A DNA stretch of 36,124 nt from Bacteroidaceae bacterium (lineage in GTDB: Bacteria; Bacteroidota; Bacteroidia; Bacteroidales; Bacteroidaceae). The DNA is taken from contig JAIKZH010000070.1 of the NCBI GenBank assembly GCA_024682395.1, forward strand, positions 1 to 36,124. The letters run 5' to 3'. The notes under the pieces were generated by a model, which did no database searches, was not told the origin of the DNA, and was given only the letters and a program-made list of their open reading frames with translations. The position numbers and the translations under genes are program-made. Below, one piece after another: positions 1 through 8,777 of the stretch (position 1 is the stretch's first letter; each line of letters starts with the position of its first letter).

Positions 1-1
1 G

Positions 2-157
2 TTCAAGAAACTTAATCCTCATCTTCCAGAAGGAGAAAAGTTTAATGTGTATCTTCTTGATGAGGATAATAACGTGATTCTTGTGGGCAGTCCTTTATTT
101 AACACTATGTTAGAGCATATGCTCCTTGATATACTTGACGAAAAATTAAAACAATAA
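2..157 (+). CDS. Thioredoxin-like lipoprotein, C-terminal end only
   Basis: This reading frame is open from the left edge and ends in TAA; its 5' part lies outside the window. The last 51 residues resemble the end of the thioredoxin-like lipoprotein at 27374-27925. Both have an NPH[IL]P motif, then an ID/LD hairpin with V(I/L)LVG(S/N)P, then a helix ending in lysines. It is therefore probably the final gene of another NVEALA cassette just upstream, which would make this locus an array of repeated cassettes. The predicted active-site cysteines would lie outside the window, so function rests on the paralogue alone. Confidence 0.7.
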   Translation, partial: FKKLNPHLPEGEKFNVYLLDEDNNVILVGSPLFNTMLEHMLLDILDEKLKQ

Positions 158-168
158 TATAATAAAAA

Positions 169-230
169 ACATATTTTGCAGAATATGTCATTCCAATTGC
201 ATGCAGGGAATGAAAATTAACCAATTTGGT
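169..230 (+). promoter_or_regulatory. Hairpin-rich leader element upstream of NVEALA gene 1
   Basis: Three small inverted repeats follow each other. The first is ACATATT (169-175) with AATATGT (182-188) around TTGCAG. The second is CATTCC (189-194) with GGAATG (207-212). The third is a weak ACC/GGT around AATTT (220-230). The same order, spacing and first stem recur at 25574-25635, upstream of the second full NVEALA gene. The second stem has changed bases there but still pairs. This suggests a structured 5' leader, though a DNA operator is possible for the first palindrome. It ends 37 bases before the start codon. Confidence 0.55.
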
Positions 231-267
231 GACTTAATTAACATTATTAAAGAATAATTGAAAGTTT

Positions 268-783
268 ATGAATAAAACATTAAAAACAGTAATTGTAGCT
301 GTTGTCGTGGCAGCAGCTGGTTATGGTGGCTATAAAAGTTATAACCATAATAATAGTATAAATATGCTTCCATCTGAATTACAAACAGAAAATGTTGAAG
401 CATTAAGTGCCGGTGGTGAAGGTAATTTCGGTGAACCATCTGTAAGTTTACCAGCAGATTGGTTGGCGTTAGCTGCCCGGTATCTTAGTTCAGGCGTAAC
501 AATTATCCCATTCAAAACAATTGAAGATTTATATGAGGCTGGAAAAACTATAGACGAAGCAATTGAAGCCATAGAAGAGTTTCTGCGAGATTCAGGAATA
601 CTCCCTCCAACACATAGAGATTTTGTTAAAACGGAACATTATCAAGAAATGTCAATGCAAGTTGTGGATCCAACAACCCATCAACCATATTGGGTGACTG
701 TTGTAAAATACAAATACCAGTGTGATAATATAGAAGGTGATGCACAAGATAGATGTGCATTAGGTGAATATTATTATCAATAA
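268..783 (+). CDS. NVEALA-family secreted precursor protein (copy 1)
   Basis: A 171-residue protein with a short basic start (MNKTLKT), a hydrophobic segment of about 15 residues rich in V and A, a GYKSY turn, and then the family motif as ENVEALS followed by AGGEG. This matches the Bacteroidota NVEALA family, whose members are small exported or membrane-anchored proteins of unknown function. The C-terminal part is hydrophilic and acidic and ends with YKYQC and a second cysteine nine residues later (RCALGEYYYQ). That two-cysteine ending recurs in the copy at 25680-26105. The gene is longer than typical family members of under 100 residues. It is followed by an inverted repeat and then a propeller lipoprotein. 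Whether it is cleaved at the motif is unknown. Confidence 0.85.
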   Translation: MNKTLKTVIVAVVVAAAGYGGYKSYNHNNSINMLPSELQTENVEALSAGGEGNFGEPSVSLPADWLALAARYLSSGVTIIPFKTIEDLYEAGKTIDEAIEAIEEFLRDSGILPPTHRDFVKTEHYQEMSMQVVDPTTHQPYWVTVVKYKYQCDNIEGDAQDRCALGEYYYQ

Positions 784-808
784 TTAAATAGATAATCATA
801 TAAATTGA

Positions 809-854
809 GACAAACACAGACGTTATACAATTTTTGTAGAGCCCTGTGTTTGTC
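809..854 (+). terminator. Inverted repeat between NVEALA gene 1 and propeller gene 1 (possible attenuator)
   Basis: GACAAACACAG (809-819) pairs perfectly with CTGTGTTTGTC (844-854), an 11-bp stem around a 24-base loop. It starts about 25 bases after the NVEALA stop and ends 18 bases before the propeller start. No strong T-run follows, so it may be a partial terminator or an mRNA-stability hairpin that sets the ratio of precursor to downstream product. An unrelated stem occupies the same place in the second cassette (26143-26186). Confidence 0.5.
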
Positions 855-872
855 ATTATAAAAAGTTAATGA

Positions 873-2063
873 ATGAAAGTGAATACATATTTTAGAAAAG
901 TGCATGTAATAACAATATTATGTTGTTTCTTATGTGTAATGTGTTTATCATGCTCTCATCCAAAGGATAACACTTTTGGGGAATATAAGTCCCAAACAAT
1001 AAAAGTGGATCCTGAGAAGAAATCTAAACCATTGAATATGAGTCAATATGATATAGACTCGGTCGTTTCTATATCTTTGCCAGATAGTGCAAAACATTTC
1101 TTACCGACTAAATTAATTGTTAAGAATAATAGAATATATATATTGGACTCTCAAATTTCTAAAACAATATATGTGTTTGATAATAATGGTAATTATATGT
1201 TTAAATTGGGCGAACGTGGACGAGCGCAGGATGAATATATTGGTGGACCAACTGATTTTTTTGTGGACGATGAAAACAGAACATATGTTTTTGATCGTAT
1301 GGCTCAACAAATCAAGAAATTTAAAGGTAATGGACAATTCAGTGAAAACATATGGACTGCAGACCTTTTCATTCATTCATTTGGCTTGTTAAATAATAAA
1401 CATTTTGTGTATTGTAAATCAAGTAGCTGCCGTGAGGAAGATGTGTATAACTCGGCTTTGATATTAAGTGATTTAAAAAGTGTAAACCGTAAGCAATTGC
1501 TGAGGTTTAAACAGAATTATAGTCTTTTGCCTTCTGAACAAACGTTTTTCTCAAATGATGATAGATTATCTCACATACCGATATTATCTGATTCAGTTTT
1601 AGTGTTTAAAAAAGATTCGTTAGAGAAAATCATTCGTTTTGATTTTGGTGGTAAGTTTATTCAGAAAGAAAGACCAGATATAGCTATAGAGCAAAATAAT
1701 CTTAAAGATTTAAATGAATATGATGGAGTAACAGCATTGGAGGTATATCAGGAGACAGAATCGTTAGCTTATCTCCGATATATATATAACTCAACGATAA
1801 GAGAGTGGCTCTATAATAAGAATACAAAACAGACTATAAGTGGTTATTATTTGTTTGATTGTTTTTTGCTTAATTCACGCCTCAAATATCTGCGAGGAAA
1901 TCAGATTGTTACAATTATAGATCAAGAACGAATAGATTTTCTTCGAGATTCATATAGTGATAGTGAATTACATGAGTTATTAAAACAGATGCCTCCGCAG
2001 GTGAAAAGAATATTCGACGGAAACATCCCAGTACCAGCAGTAGTTTATATCAGTTTGAAGTAA
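873..2063 (+). CDS. Six-bladed beta-propeller lipoprotein (copy 1)
   Basis: A 396-residue protein with a basic, hydrophobic signal segment and a loose lipobox ending at Cys27, so probably a lipoprotein. The body carries propeller-like repeats of the form IYILDSQxxKTIYVFDxxGNYMFKLGERG and FVDDENRTYVFDRMAQQIKKF, typical of the Bacteroidota six-bladed beta-propeller lipoproteins found beside NVEALA genes. No catalytic residues are evident, and such propellers usually act as binding scaffolds. The start at 873 is preferred because the nearby ATG at 869 is in another frame and soon meets a stop. It lies 89 bases after the NVEALA gene, across a hairpin, and is followed by a long inverted repeat. 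It is a distant paralogue of 26216-27370. Confidence 0.8.
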   Translation: MKVNTYFRKVHVITILCCFLCVMCLSCSHPKDNTFGEYKSQTIKVDPEKKSKPLNMSQYDIDSVVSISLPDSAKHFLPTKLIVKNNRIYILDSQISKTIYVFDNNGNYMFKLGERGRAQDEYIGGPTDFFVDDENRTYVFDRMAQQIKKFKGNGQFSENIWTADLFIHSFGLLNNKHFVYCKSSSCREEDVYNSALILSDLKSVNRKQLLRFKQNYSLLPSEQTFFSNDDRLSHIPILSDSVLVFKKDSLEKIIRFDFGGKFIQKERPDIAIEQNNLKDLNEYDGVTALEVYQETESLAYLRYIYNSTIREWLYNKNTKQTISGYYLFDCFLLNSRLKYLRGNQIVTIIDQERIDFLRDSYSDSELHELLKQMPPQVKRIFDGNIPVPAVVYISLK

Positions 2064-2088
2064 ATCTTATCGTAACCAAAAACAAAAA

Positions 2089-2134
2089 AACAATCTTTCA
2101 GTGGTTGTGTAAAAATAATCACTGAAAGATTGTT
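2089..2134. terminator. Strong 15-bp hairpin after the propeller gene
   Basis: AACAATCTTTCAGTG (2089-2103) and CACTGAAAGATTGTT (2120-2134) form a perfect 15-bp stem with a 16-base loop. The run of As lies on the 5' side, so the T-tract expected of an intrinsic terminator follows the stem only on the minus strand. It probably still ends the NVEALA/propeller transcript by structure, or acts in both directions. Confidence 0.6.
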
Positions 2135-2161
2135 ATAGTTACAAAATTTTTGTTATCTTTG
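2130..2161 (+). promoter_or_regulatory. Bacteroidota-type promoter for the 2428 gene
   Basis: TATCTTTG at 2154-2161, followed by C, is a perfect match to the -7 consensus TAnnTTTG. TTG at 2130-2132 is a -33 candidate at 21-base spacing, slightly longer than usual. It sits directly after the hairpin that closes the previous unit and would give a leader of roughly 260 bases. Confidence 0.6.
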
Positions 2162-2427
2162 CGTTCGATTTACTGAAAAAATATCTGCGTGCTGTCAATT
2201 AGACAATGACTGCAAAAATTGTTTGAAAAAGTAACCTGAAAAGGTCACGAATGCCCAATATGTAGTTTTTTTCTACGTTGGTCATATTTTCACAAATGAT
2301 TTGAAAGAAGATGAATTGTCATCAGTAACAGAGGAATAACTTTCGGTGATTAATACCTGTTTATTATTGTCGTTCCTATTGTTCCTCAAAACATTGTAAG
2401 TTAACGTATTACTAATATTTAAATCCG
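2162..2427 (+). other. Long untranslated leader before the transglutaminase-like lipoprotein
   Basis: About 265 bases without a convincing gene separate the predicted promoter from the first start codon. Short hairpins are visible: GTAG with CTAC around seven Ts near 2262-2276, and GTAACC with GGTCAC (one mismatch) near 2229-2247. I recognise no known riboswitch. Its length is unusual compared with the short gaps elsewhere in the window. Confidence 0.35.
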
Positions 2428-5319
2428 TTGTTACCGCGGAAACCTTGTCTTATGGATAAAAACCTAAATACTTTGAATTACGACAGAAGAAAGTCTCTCT
2501 GCCTATATCAAAGATTAAAGAAAACTCTTACTTGTTGTGCAGTAGTTGTTGCTGCATCTTGTGGCGTGTTGATGAACTCGTCATGCGACCGTGACCTTAA
2601 ACTCGCTCTTGAACTGGCAGGTGAAAACCGCTCAGAAATGGAGAAAGTACTTGAACATTTTAAAAACGACCCTGATCCGTTGAAGTATGAGGCGGCAAAA
2701 TTCCTTATAGAAAATATGCCGTATCATTCTACCAAATTCGGTCCGGGTGTGGCTCAACACGATTCTCTTTATATGGCGATGTCTGAGCAGGCAATTGATT
2801 TCCGTCATGACTTCTATAATAACCAGATTGACAGTGTGGTAGATTTTACCCATGACCAAGTAGTGTCTGATATAAAATCCATGAAGGCTGATTTCTTGAT
2901 TCATGTGATTGACGAGGCTTGTGATTTATGGCATAATGTGAATCAGAATGATGAATACGACAAGTCTTTGTTTTTTGATTATGTGCTCCCTTACCGATTG
3001 CTTGACGAACCATACAGTGATTGGCGTGCGTTTCTCGATATGGAATTCCCTTTGTTGAAGGACTCTGTGGTATGCAGTCGTCGTGGTCCTCAGATTGAAG
3101 CCGAAGATGGTGAGGTTTCACAAGCTAAGATTGAAGAATCTATTGGAGCATCGCAAGGAAAGATTGTGACTTTAGACCATGAGGGCGCAAAGGTGTCGTT
3201 TGTAATCAATTCTTTAGAGAAAGCACGTAAGAACCTTTTTCTTAGATATACTGCAACGGCAAAGAAAGCACGTGTGTTGGTTACACTGAACGGAAAAACT
3301 CTTGACACATTACGTCTTGATCCACTAAAAAATCTTAAGACATTCCGTGACAGTAAAGTTGGGGTTAATATTACTCTTGAAAAAGGCGATAACAATCTCA
3401 CACTTAGTTATGCAGGTGATACAATTGGGATTGATCATATCCAAACTGTTGCGATAGAACCATACAGAAGATGTTGGTTGAGTGATTTCTCTGATTCGTT
3501 CTGCATGATAAGTAATAAACAGACTGGTAATTATATCACCTTTGACACATTGCAGGAATCACTCTCTAACGTGGTAGAACTCAAACCATTGGCAAAGAAC
3601 GACAGTTGTCAGTTGCTCAGTATGGAGTATATGGGTGATCCATGTTGGAAAATCAGTACATTTAAGGAAGATTCCATTGATTTATGTTTGGATGTACAGT
3701 ATTCAAGTCTGCAATTCGGTACAGCAATCAATCAGACTGCATTCCGTCAGGCAACATCACAGAAATGGATTTTTATTCCAGTAGGTGATGATTGTTATAA
3801 GATAATGTGTAAATATAATGGTTTGTTCCTTGAATCAGCCATTGATGAAGAGACAGGAAAGGAACGACTCATACAGAATCCATATAGTGGAAGCGATGCT
3901 CAGAAATGGCATATCGAGAAGAAAGGAAAGAATCCTCACATGAAGACTCTTTTCGCTCCGGGAAGTCTGCTTTCACGAGCTTTGCCGATTTTCGATGTCA
4001 CTATACAATATGAATTCATTGTATATCGTGGTGATTACACACCATCGGCAGTGTCAGTATGTGCAGCAAAGACAGGTAAATGTCGCGACGAAACCAATTT
4101 CGTGGTATATCTGTGTCGTCATTTAGGTATTCCTTCTGCCATTGACTTTACTCCACACTGGGGAAACCGCACTCAATCGCACGCATGGAGCGTACTTATC
4201 AATCCAGACGGAACATCAACTCCGTTCTATATAGGTTGTGCTCCAGGTGATACCGCACAGTATTATCATAGTTATTTGAAACCAAAAGTACTCAGACATA
4301 GGTTCCAACTAAATAGAGAGATTGTAAACGACTTCCAATATGAGAAGGAAATATATGGTTTGTTCAGATTACCTGATTTCATTGATGTGACCGACGAATA
4401 CTATACCACTACCGATGTGGTTAGAGATGTCCCTAAAAAATACAAAGACAGACATATTGCATATATATGTGTGTCTGACGGACGCAGTTGGGCTCCAGTG
4501 TATTATGGTAACATAAAAGGAGGAAAGGTAACTTTCAAGTCTATGGGACGCAACATATTATATACTGCTGCAGTCTGTGAACGAGGAAAGGTAATTCCAA
4601 TTGGTGATCCGTTTATCGTGGAGGCCGACGGCACAGTAAGAAGTGTGTCGGTGGATACAAAGAAGAAACAGACCATGAAACTGCTACGTAAGTATCCGTT
4701 TATGGGTAAGCAGGATTACTTCAATGCACGCATGTCGGGAGGTAAATTCCAAGGTGCTAACACCGCAGATTTCTCAGATGCAACAGATTTCTATGTTCAT
4801 GAAGGAATCACCAACGGAAACTGGTATGACATCTCTGTGAAGTCAGAAGACACATTCAGATATTTACGTTATATAGGTCCTAAAGGCTCATATTGCAATA
4901 TCAACGAATTGTATTTCTATGACGAGAACGGAAAGCAAATAGAAGGTTCTATTATCGGTACCGAAGGCGAATCGTGGGCAGACAAAGACAAGGTGTTCGA
5001 CGGTGATATTCTTACTGGATTCACAGCAACCAGTCCTGACGGCAACTGGGTAGGAATACAACCAAAGGCAGCAACACGTGTGTCACATTTCCGTTTCATT
5101 CCACGTACCGACGGCAACTGTATTGAGGTTGGAGATGAATACGAACTTGTATATTGGACAGGCAAAGACTGGAAGATTCTCAATACTCAGAAAGCAAAGC
5201 ATAATGTGTTGACACTGAAGAATATGCCAAGTGGCGGTCTTTATCTGTTGCATGATAAGACCAAAGGTTGGGAAGAGAGAATCTTTACATACGAAGATGG
5301 AGAACAAGTGTGGTGGTAA
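2428..5319 (+). CDS. Large lipoprotein with transglutaminase-like core and carbohydrate-binding-like domains
   Basis: A 963-residue protein, probably a lipoprotein: a basic stretch, a hydrophobic segment and MNSSC (Cys53). The order appears to be a helical region, a beta-sandwich resembling a carbohydrate-binding module (about 225-350), a ricin-like trefoil with QKW motifs (about 360-505), a transglutaminase-like core, a beta-rich domain, and a discoidin-like C-terminus (about 820-960). The core shows GKCRDE (Cys552) and SHAWS (His585) with a following NPDG, consistent with the Cys-His-Asp triad of the superfamily. In other systems such folds act as proteases, amidases or crosslinking enzymes; the substrate here is unknown. 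The start may instead be the ATG at 2452; both give a signal segment. It heads a same-strand block reaching to 17752. Confidence 0.75.
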   Translation: MLPRKPCLMDKNLNTLNYDRRKSLCLYQRLKKTLTCCAVVVAASCGVLMNSSCDRDLKLALELAGENRSEMEKVLEHFKNDPDPLKYEAAKFLIENMPYHSTKFGPGVAQHDSLYMAMSEQAIDFRHDFYNNQIDSVVDFTHDQVVSDIKSMKADFLIHVIDEACDLWHNVNQNDEYDKSLFFDYVLPYRLLDEPYSDWRAFLDMEFPLLKDSVVCSRRGPQIEAEDGEVSQAKIEESIGASQGKIVTLDHEGAKVSFVINSLEKARKNLFLRYTATAKKARVLVTLNGKTLDTLRLDPLKNLKTFRDSKVGVNITLEKGDNNLTLSYAGDTIGIDHIQTVAIEPYRRCWLSDFSDSFCMISNKQTGNYITFDTLQESLSNVVELKPLAKNDSCQLLSMEYMGDPCWKISTFKEDSIDLCLDVQYSSLQFGTAINQTAFRQATSQKWIFIPVGDDCYKIMCKYNGLFLESAIDEETGKERLIQNPYSGSDAQKWHIEKKGKNPHMKTLFAPGSLLSRALPIFDVTIQYEFIVYRGDYTPSAVSVCAAKTGKCRDETNFVVYLCRHLGIPSAIDFTPHWGNRTQSHAWSVLINPDGTSTPFYIGCAPGDTAQYYHSYLKPKVLRHRFQLNREIVNDFQYEKEIYGLFRLPDFIDVTDEYYTTTDVVRDVPKKYKDRHIAYICVSDGRSWAPVYYGNIKGGKVTFKSMGRNILYTAAVCERGKVIPIGDPFIVEADGTVRSVSVDTKKKQTMKLLRKYPFMGKQDYFNARMSGGKFQGANTADFSDATDFYVHEGITNGNWYDISVKSEDTFRYLRYIGPKGSYCNINELYFYDENGKQIEGSIIGTEGESWADKDKVFDGDILTGFTATSPDGNWVGIQPKAATRVSHFRFIPRTDGNCIEVGDEYELVYWTGKDWKILNTQKAKHNVLTLKNMPSGGLYLLHDKTKGWEERIFTYEDGEQVWW

Positions 5320-5390
5320 TAAGTCCGAAGGCAAGATATTTACCCCAGACACATTAATTGATATGTTCATTTAAGAAATATACAAGTAAG

Positions 5391-6047
5391 ATGAAGAACA
5401 GCAGCAAATTATCATATACTCTCATTTGCATTTTAGCCGTAGTGTTCCTTATTTCCTCCATTACAAAGATGGTCAACATCCATTCCTTTGCGATGGAGGT
5501 AGGGGAATACATAGATCTTTATATGCCCAGTTGGTTGCATGGCATGCAAATGTCATGCGCTATAGGCGTGTGTATTGCCGAATTCACGTTGGGACTTATA
5601 GGCTTGCGACGTGAATATATAGCGGTGGCAGGATTGGGCATCTTTGCCATGTTGACCTTCTTTGTGTGTTTAACAGCTCAGAATGTCTTTTTCCCAACAA
5701 TGTTTGGAAGTGTGGAGTCTTGCGGATGTTTTGGCGAGTTGATTCATTTCTCTCCTTTGGCATCCTTTATCAAGAGTTTTGTGATGTGGATAATAGCATT
5801 GGTGGCAATCGTTATGGTGTTGATTCATTTGATTAAGAAAACAGAACATCTCCGTCTTTCATGGATGTTTAAGGATATATATTTTTATTTTTCTGTCGTA
5901 GCAGGAGTATTATTGATAATGTCCTCATATTTCTATGTAAACGAGATGGAACATGTAACATACGTATGTCTGTATTCAGTAATATGTTTATTAATCGCAA
6001 TAAGTGTATATTTGTTGTTTAGAAGAAATATGAAGAAAGTATGTTGA
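5391..6047 (+). CDS. MauE/DoxX-like redox-associated membrane protein
   Basis: A polytopic membrane protein of about 218 residues with a first half resembling the MauE/DoxX-like family: TM1 ending in SSITKM, TM2 to TM4, and an extracytoplasmic SCGCFG motif in the loop before TM4. In that family the CxC pair is linked to disulfide formation in secreted proteins. Two more hydrophobic segments follow. I prefer the ATG at 5391 because MKNSSKLSY leads directly into TM1; an in-frame ATG at 5358 would add eleven residues. Its end overlaps the signal peptidase start by seven bases, indicating translational coupling. The nearby NVEALA proteins are cysteine-containing, so they are plausible but unproven clients. 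Confidence 0.75.
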   Translation: MKNSSKLSYTLICILAVVFLISSITKMVNIHSFAMEVGEYIDLYMPSWLHGMQMSCAIGVCIAEFTLGLIGLRREYIAVAGLGIFAMLTFFVCLTAQNVFFPTMFGSVESCGCFGELIHFSPLASFIKSFVMWIIALVAIVMVLIHLIKKTEHLRLSWMFKDIYFYFSVVAGVLLIMSSYFYVNEMEHVTYVCLYSVICLLIAISVYLLFRRNMKKVC

Positions 6048-6865
6048 AGACTATATTCAAATATATTGTATTGCCTTTTATTTCTATTCCTCTATTGTAT
6101 GGAGTGTGGTTGTTGTTGCGTGCCTTTGTATTCGATTATTTTACGATTCCTACGAATTCAATGTATCCAACTTTAAAACCAGGATATAAGGTGGTGGTGA
6201 ACAAGTTATTGATGGGAGCAAGAATTTACGAGGAATTTGATTTTACCAACAATCATGAGTTGAAGTCGTGGAGAACCAAAGGTATGCGTCCTATAAAGCA
6301 TAACGACATAGTTGTTTTTAATTTTCCACAACGTGACGGAAAAATCGGTTTTACCATCAATTATGTGTTCTGCAAACGTGTTATGGCCTTGCCTGGAGAT
6401 ACATTGAGTATTGTTAACGGTTACTACAAGAACAATAACTATGAAGGTGTGCTCGGACTTGAAAATCAACAAAGAATACTCTCTGACACCCCCGATTCAT
6501 TGGTTGGCCCAATGCTGGTTAGTATGCCATATGCTTGGCATCTGAAATGGACAATCCGCAATTTCGGTCCGTTGTATATGCCACGCAAAGGAGAAACCAT
6601 AAGATTGGTTCCATCAAATGCGTCACCTTACCGCACATTATTAGAGTGGGAGATAGGTAAGGAAATCACATGGGATTGGGACACAGAAACAGTATTTGCA
6701 GATGGAAAACCAATAAAATGGCATACGTTTCAACATAGTTACTATTTCATGGCTGGTGACAACGTGATGGATTCCAGCGATTCACGATATTGGGGACTTG
6801 TGCCAGAAGAATATATAGTAGGAGTAGTGGATTGGATTATAGAAGGGGAGAAATCGGAGAGATAA
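6041..6865 (+). CDS. lepB: Signal peptidase I (S26 family)
   Basis: A 274-residue membrane-anchored serine protease that removes signal peptides outside the cytoplasmic membrane. One N-terminal TM helix is followed by the catalytic serine motif TNSMYPTL (Ser40), the general-base lysine in CKRVMALPGD (Lys112), and the late conserved box GDNVMDSSDSRYWG. A Bacteroidota-type insertion lies between these boxes. The gene overlaps the MauE-like gene and is followed by an O-antigen-ligase-like gene, so it may be a dedicated peptidase rather than the housekeeping copy. That is inference; the symbol names the family, not a proven orthologue. Confidence 0.88.
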   Translation: MLKTIFKYIVLPFISIPLLYGVWLLLRAFVFDYFTIPTNSMYPTLKPGYKVVVNKLLMGARIYEEFDFTNNHELKSWRTKGMRPIKHNDIVVFNFPQRDGKIGFTINYVFCKRVMALPGDTLSIVNGYYKNNNYEGVLGLENQQRILSDTPDSLVGPMLVSMPYAWHLKWTIRNFGPLYMPRKGETIRLVPSNASPYRTLLEWEIGKEITWDWDTETVFADGKPIKWHTFQHSYYFMAGDNVMDSSDSRYWGLVPEEYIVGVVDWIIEGEKSER

Positions 6866-6906
6866 CTCAAGATGGCTCCTAAACAAACATATTAAGTATT
6901 TTATAT

Positions 6907-8694
6907 ATGAATAAAGATATAACAGAATCATTACAGATAGTAAAAAATAATCTTAATGTAAAGTCGATTATAGGTGCTTTAGGATTTATCTTCCTTCTGT
7001 GGTTGACCCTACGCCCGGTTGAGTTGAGACTGGATGGTGCTGATGAGTTGCTAATATGGGCGATGCCTGTTTTTGTGCTTGTGGCATTACCGATGCTTTT
7101 TCTCCGCAAAGGAAAAATACATGTGTCTGTAGTGGATTGGCTTGTATTGCTCTGGATGATATATTTCGTCTGCCGTACGTGGATGGGCGGAGAATATGCT
7201 TGTGCTACCCAGTTTTTGAAAAACACGATGATGTTTGTCTTGTATTTTGTGGCACGTATATTCTTTGGATGCTATAAGACACCAGCAAAGATAATGATGT
7301 TCCTTATCATGCTGTTTGGTTGTTATGAAGCCTTATGGGGCTTAGTGCAGATTATCAATGGTAGCAGCCGACATTATCTGTATCTTTTGACAGGTAATTT
7401 TCAGAATCCAGGACCATATTCGGCATATCTTACTATTACAGCTGTTATTGGTGCTGTATGGATTTTGCGAATAAGAACATGGAAATATGCGACATGGGAG
7501 AAATATGTGGTTGCTGGCATGACGGTGTGTTGTCTTATAGTTCTTCCTGCAACATGGAGTAGGGCAGCGTTTGTGACATTAGGTTTGATCGCATTGTGGA
7601 TCTATCGAGATAAATATAAGAAATATAAATACTTAGTATGGTTTTTGTTGTTGCTGTTAGCAGTAGGATTCTATTTCATAAAGCAAGGTTCCGCCGACGG
7701 TAGAATGCTTATTTGGCAGGCAACATTGACATCGTGGTTGCATTCGCCTTGGTTAGGTGGAGGAACAGGCAGTTTTAATAACATGTGTTCAGAAGGAATT
7801 GCCGAGATGTATTTATCAAAACACAACTCCAACCTGTTTGATTCAGCGGGTGTGGCAGATTATGCTTATAATGATTTTCTTAGAATATTAGCAGAACAAG
7901 GAGTGGCAGGAGCAGTGCTAACCCTGACTATTGTTGTGTTAGTAATGATTCGCATATATAAATGCAGTCGTCCATTGTTTTACGGATTGTTGTCGTTGAT
8001 CATATTTTCAATGTTTTCATATCCGTTTGAGTTGATTCCATACAGAATAATAGCAATATCAATAGCCGCATGGACATTATCAGTGCAAAAAGATAGAAGT
8101 AGTTTGCGTGTAAATAAATTTTTCATTATATTTGCATCGTGCATGATATGTGTTGCATGTTATTTTCTGTATAAGGAAATAAGTCCCCGTAAGACAGCCG
8201 ATAAGGACTATAGTATGTTCTCGGGAATCAAGCATGCGGCATTTATTGATGACTATTACGATCTTTTACCTCAAGAATATGACAATCCGACTTTCTTGTT
8301 TGATTTTGCAAAAAGTCTGAGAATGCAAAATCGTTTCAATGACAGTAATGCATTTCTTAAATTAGGTACAAAAGTTTGTTGTGATCCTATGTTTTATGTG
8401 CTTATAGGTAATAACTATAGCGATATGGGATTATACCAACTGGCAGAGAAATCATATAAGAAAGCATATGCGATTATGCCTAACCGAATGTATCCGCTTT
8501 ATCAGATCATGAATATGTATGAGCAATCTGGTCAACATAAAAGAGCATTACTTATGGCAAAACGGATTATAAACTATACCCCAAAAATAAAATCTCCAGC
8601 AACTGAAGAAATGAAACAAAAGGCGAGGAATCTGGTGATGGGTAAAGTTATGTCGGACAAAAATGAGAACGATGATTTGTTGAAAGACAATTGA
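6907..8694 (+). CDS. O-antigen-ligase-like (Wzy_C) membrane protein with C-terminal TPRs
   Basis: A 595-residue protein with about ten to twelve TM segments over the first ~415 residues. It contains the Wzy_C-type region: GGGTGSFNNM near residue 285 and YNDFLRILAEQGVAG near 320, the usual pattern of O-antigen ligases and polymerases. After the last TM, tetratricopeptide-like repeats occupy about residues 440-565 (GNNYSDMGLYQLAEKSYKKA). Known relatives join glycans to lipid A, or glycosylate proteins as in PglL/PilO-type oligosaccharyltransferases. No LPS biosynthesis genes are adjacent, so a role in modifying an exported protein is possible. It starts 41 bases after the signal peptidase gene. 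Confidence 0.75.
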   Translation: MNKDITESLQIVKNNLNVKSIIGALGFIFLLWLTLRPVELRLDGADELLIWAMPVFVLVALPMLFLRKGKIHVSVVDWLVLLWMIYFVCRTWMGGEYACATQFLKNTMMFVLYFVARIFFGCYKTPAKIMMFLIMLFGCYEALWGLVQIINGSSRHYLYLLTGNFQNPGPYSAYLTITAVIGAVWILRIRTWKYATWEKYVVAGMTVCCLIVLPATWSRAAFVTLGLIALWIYRDKYKKYKYLVWFLLLLLAVGFYFIKQGSADGRMLIWQATLTSWLHSPWLGGGTGSFNNMCSEGIAEMYLSKHNSNLFDSAGVADYAYNDFLRILAEQGVAGAVLTLTIVVLVMIRIYKCSRPLFYGLLSLIIFSMFSYPFELIPYRIIAISIAAWTLSVQKDRSSLRVNKFFIIFASCMICVACYFLYKEISPRKTADKDYSMFSGIKHAAFIDDYYDLLPQEYDNPTFLFDFAKSLRMQNRFNDSNAFLKLGTKVCCDPMFYVLIGNNYSDMGLYQLAEKSYKKAYAIMPNRMYPLYQIMNMYEQSGQHKRALLMAKRIINYTPKIKSPATEEMKQKARNLVMGKVMSDKNENDDLLKDN

Positions 8695-8777
8695 TTACAA
8701 ATATGAGATTCGTGATAAACATAAAATAAAAGTCGATATAATGACATTGAAAAATTGATATAACAGGAAACAAATAC

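Noticed and set aside
170..178. CATATTTTG read as a -7 promoter element
   Set aside because: The spacing of TA to TTTG is one base short of the consensus and the second leader copy reads TTTTCGG, so it is better explained as part of the conserved hairpin.
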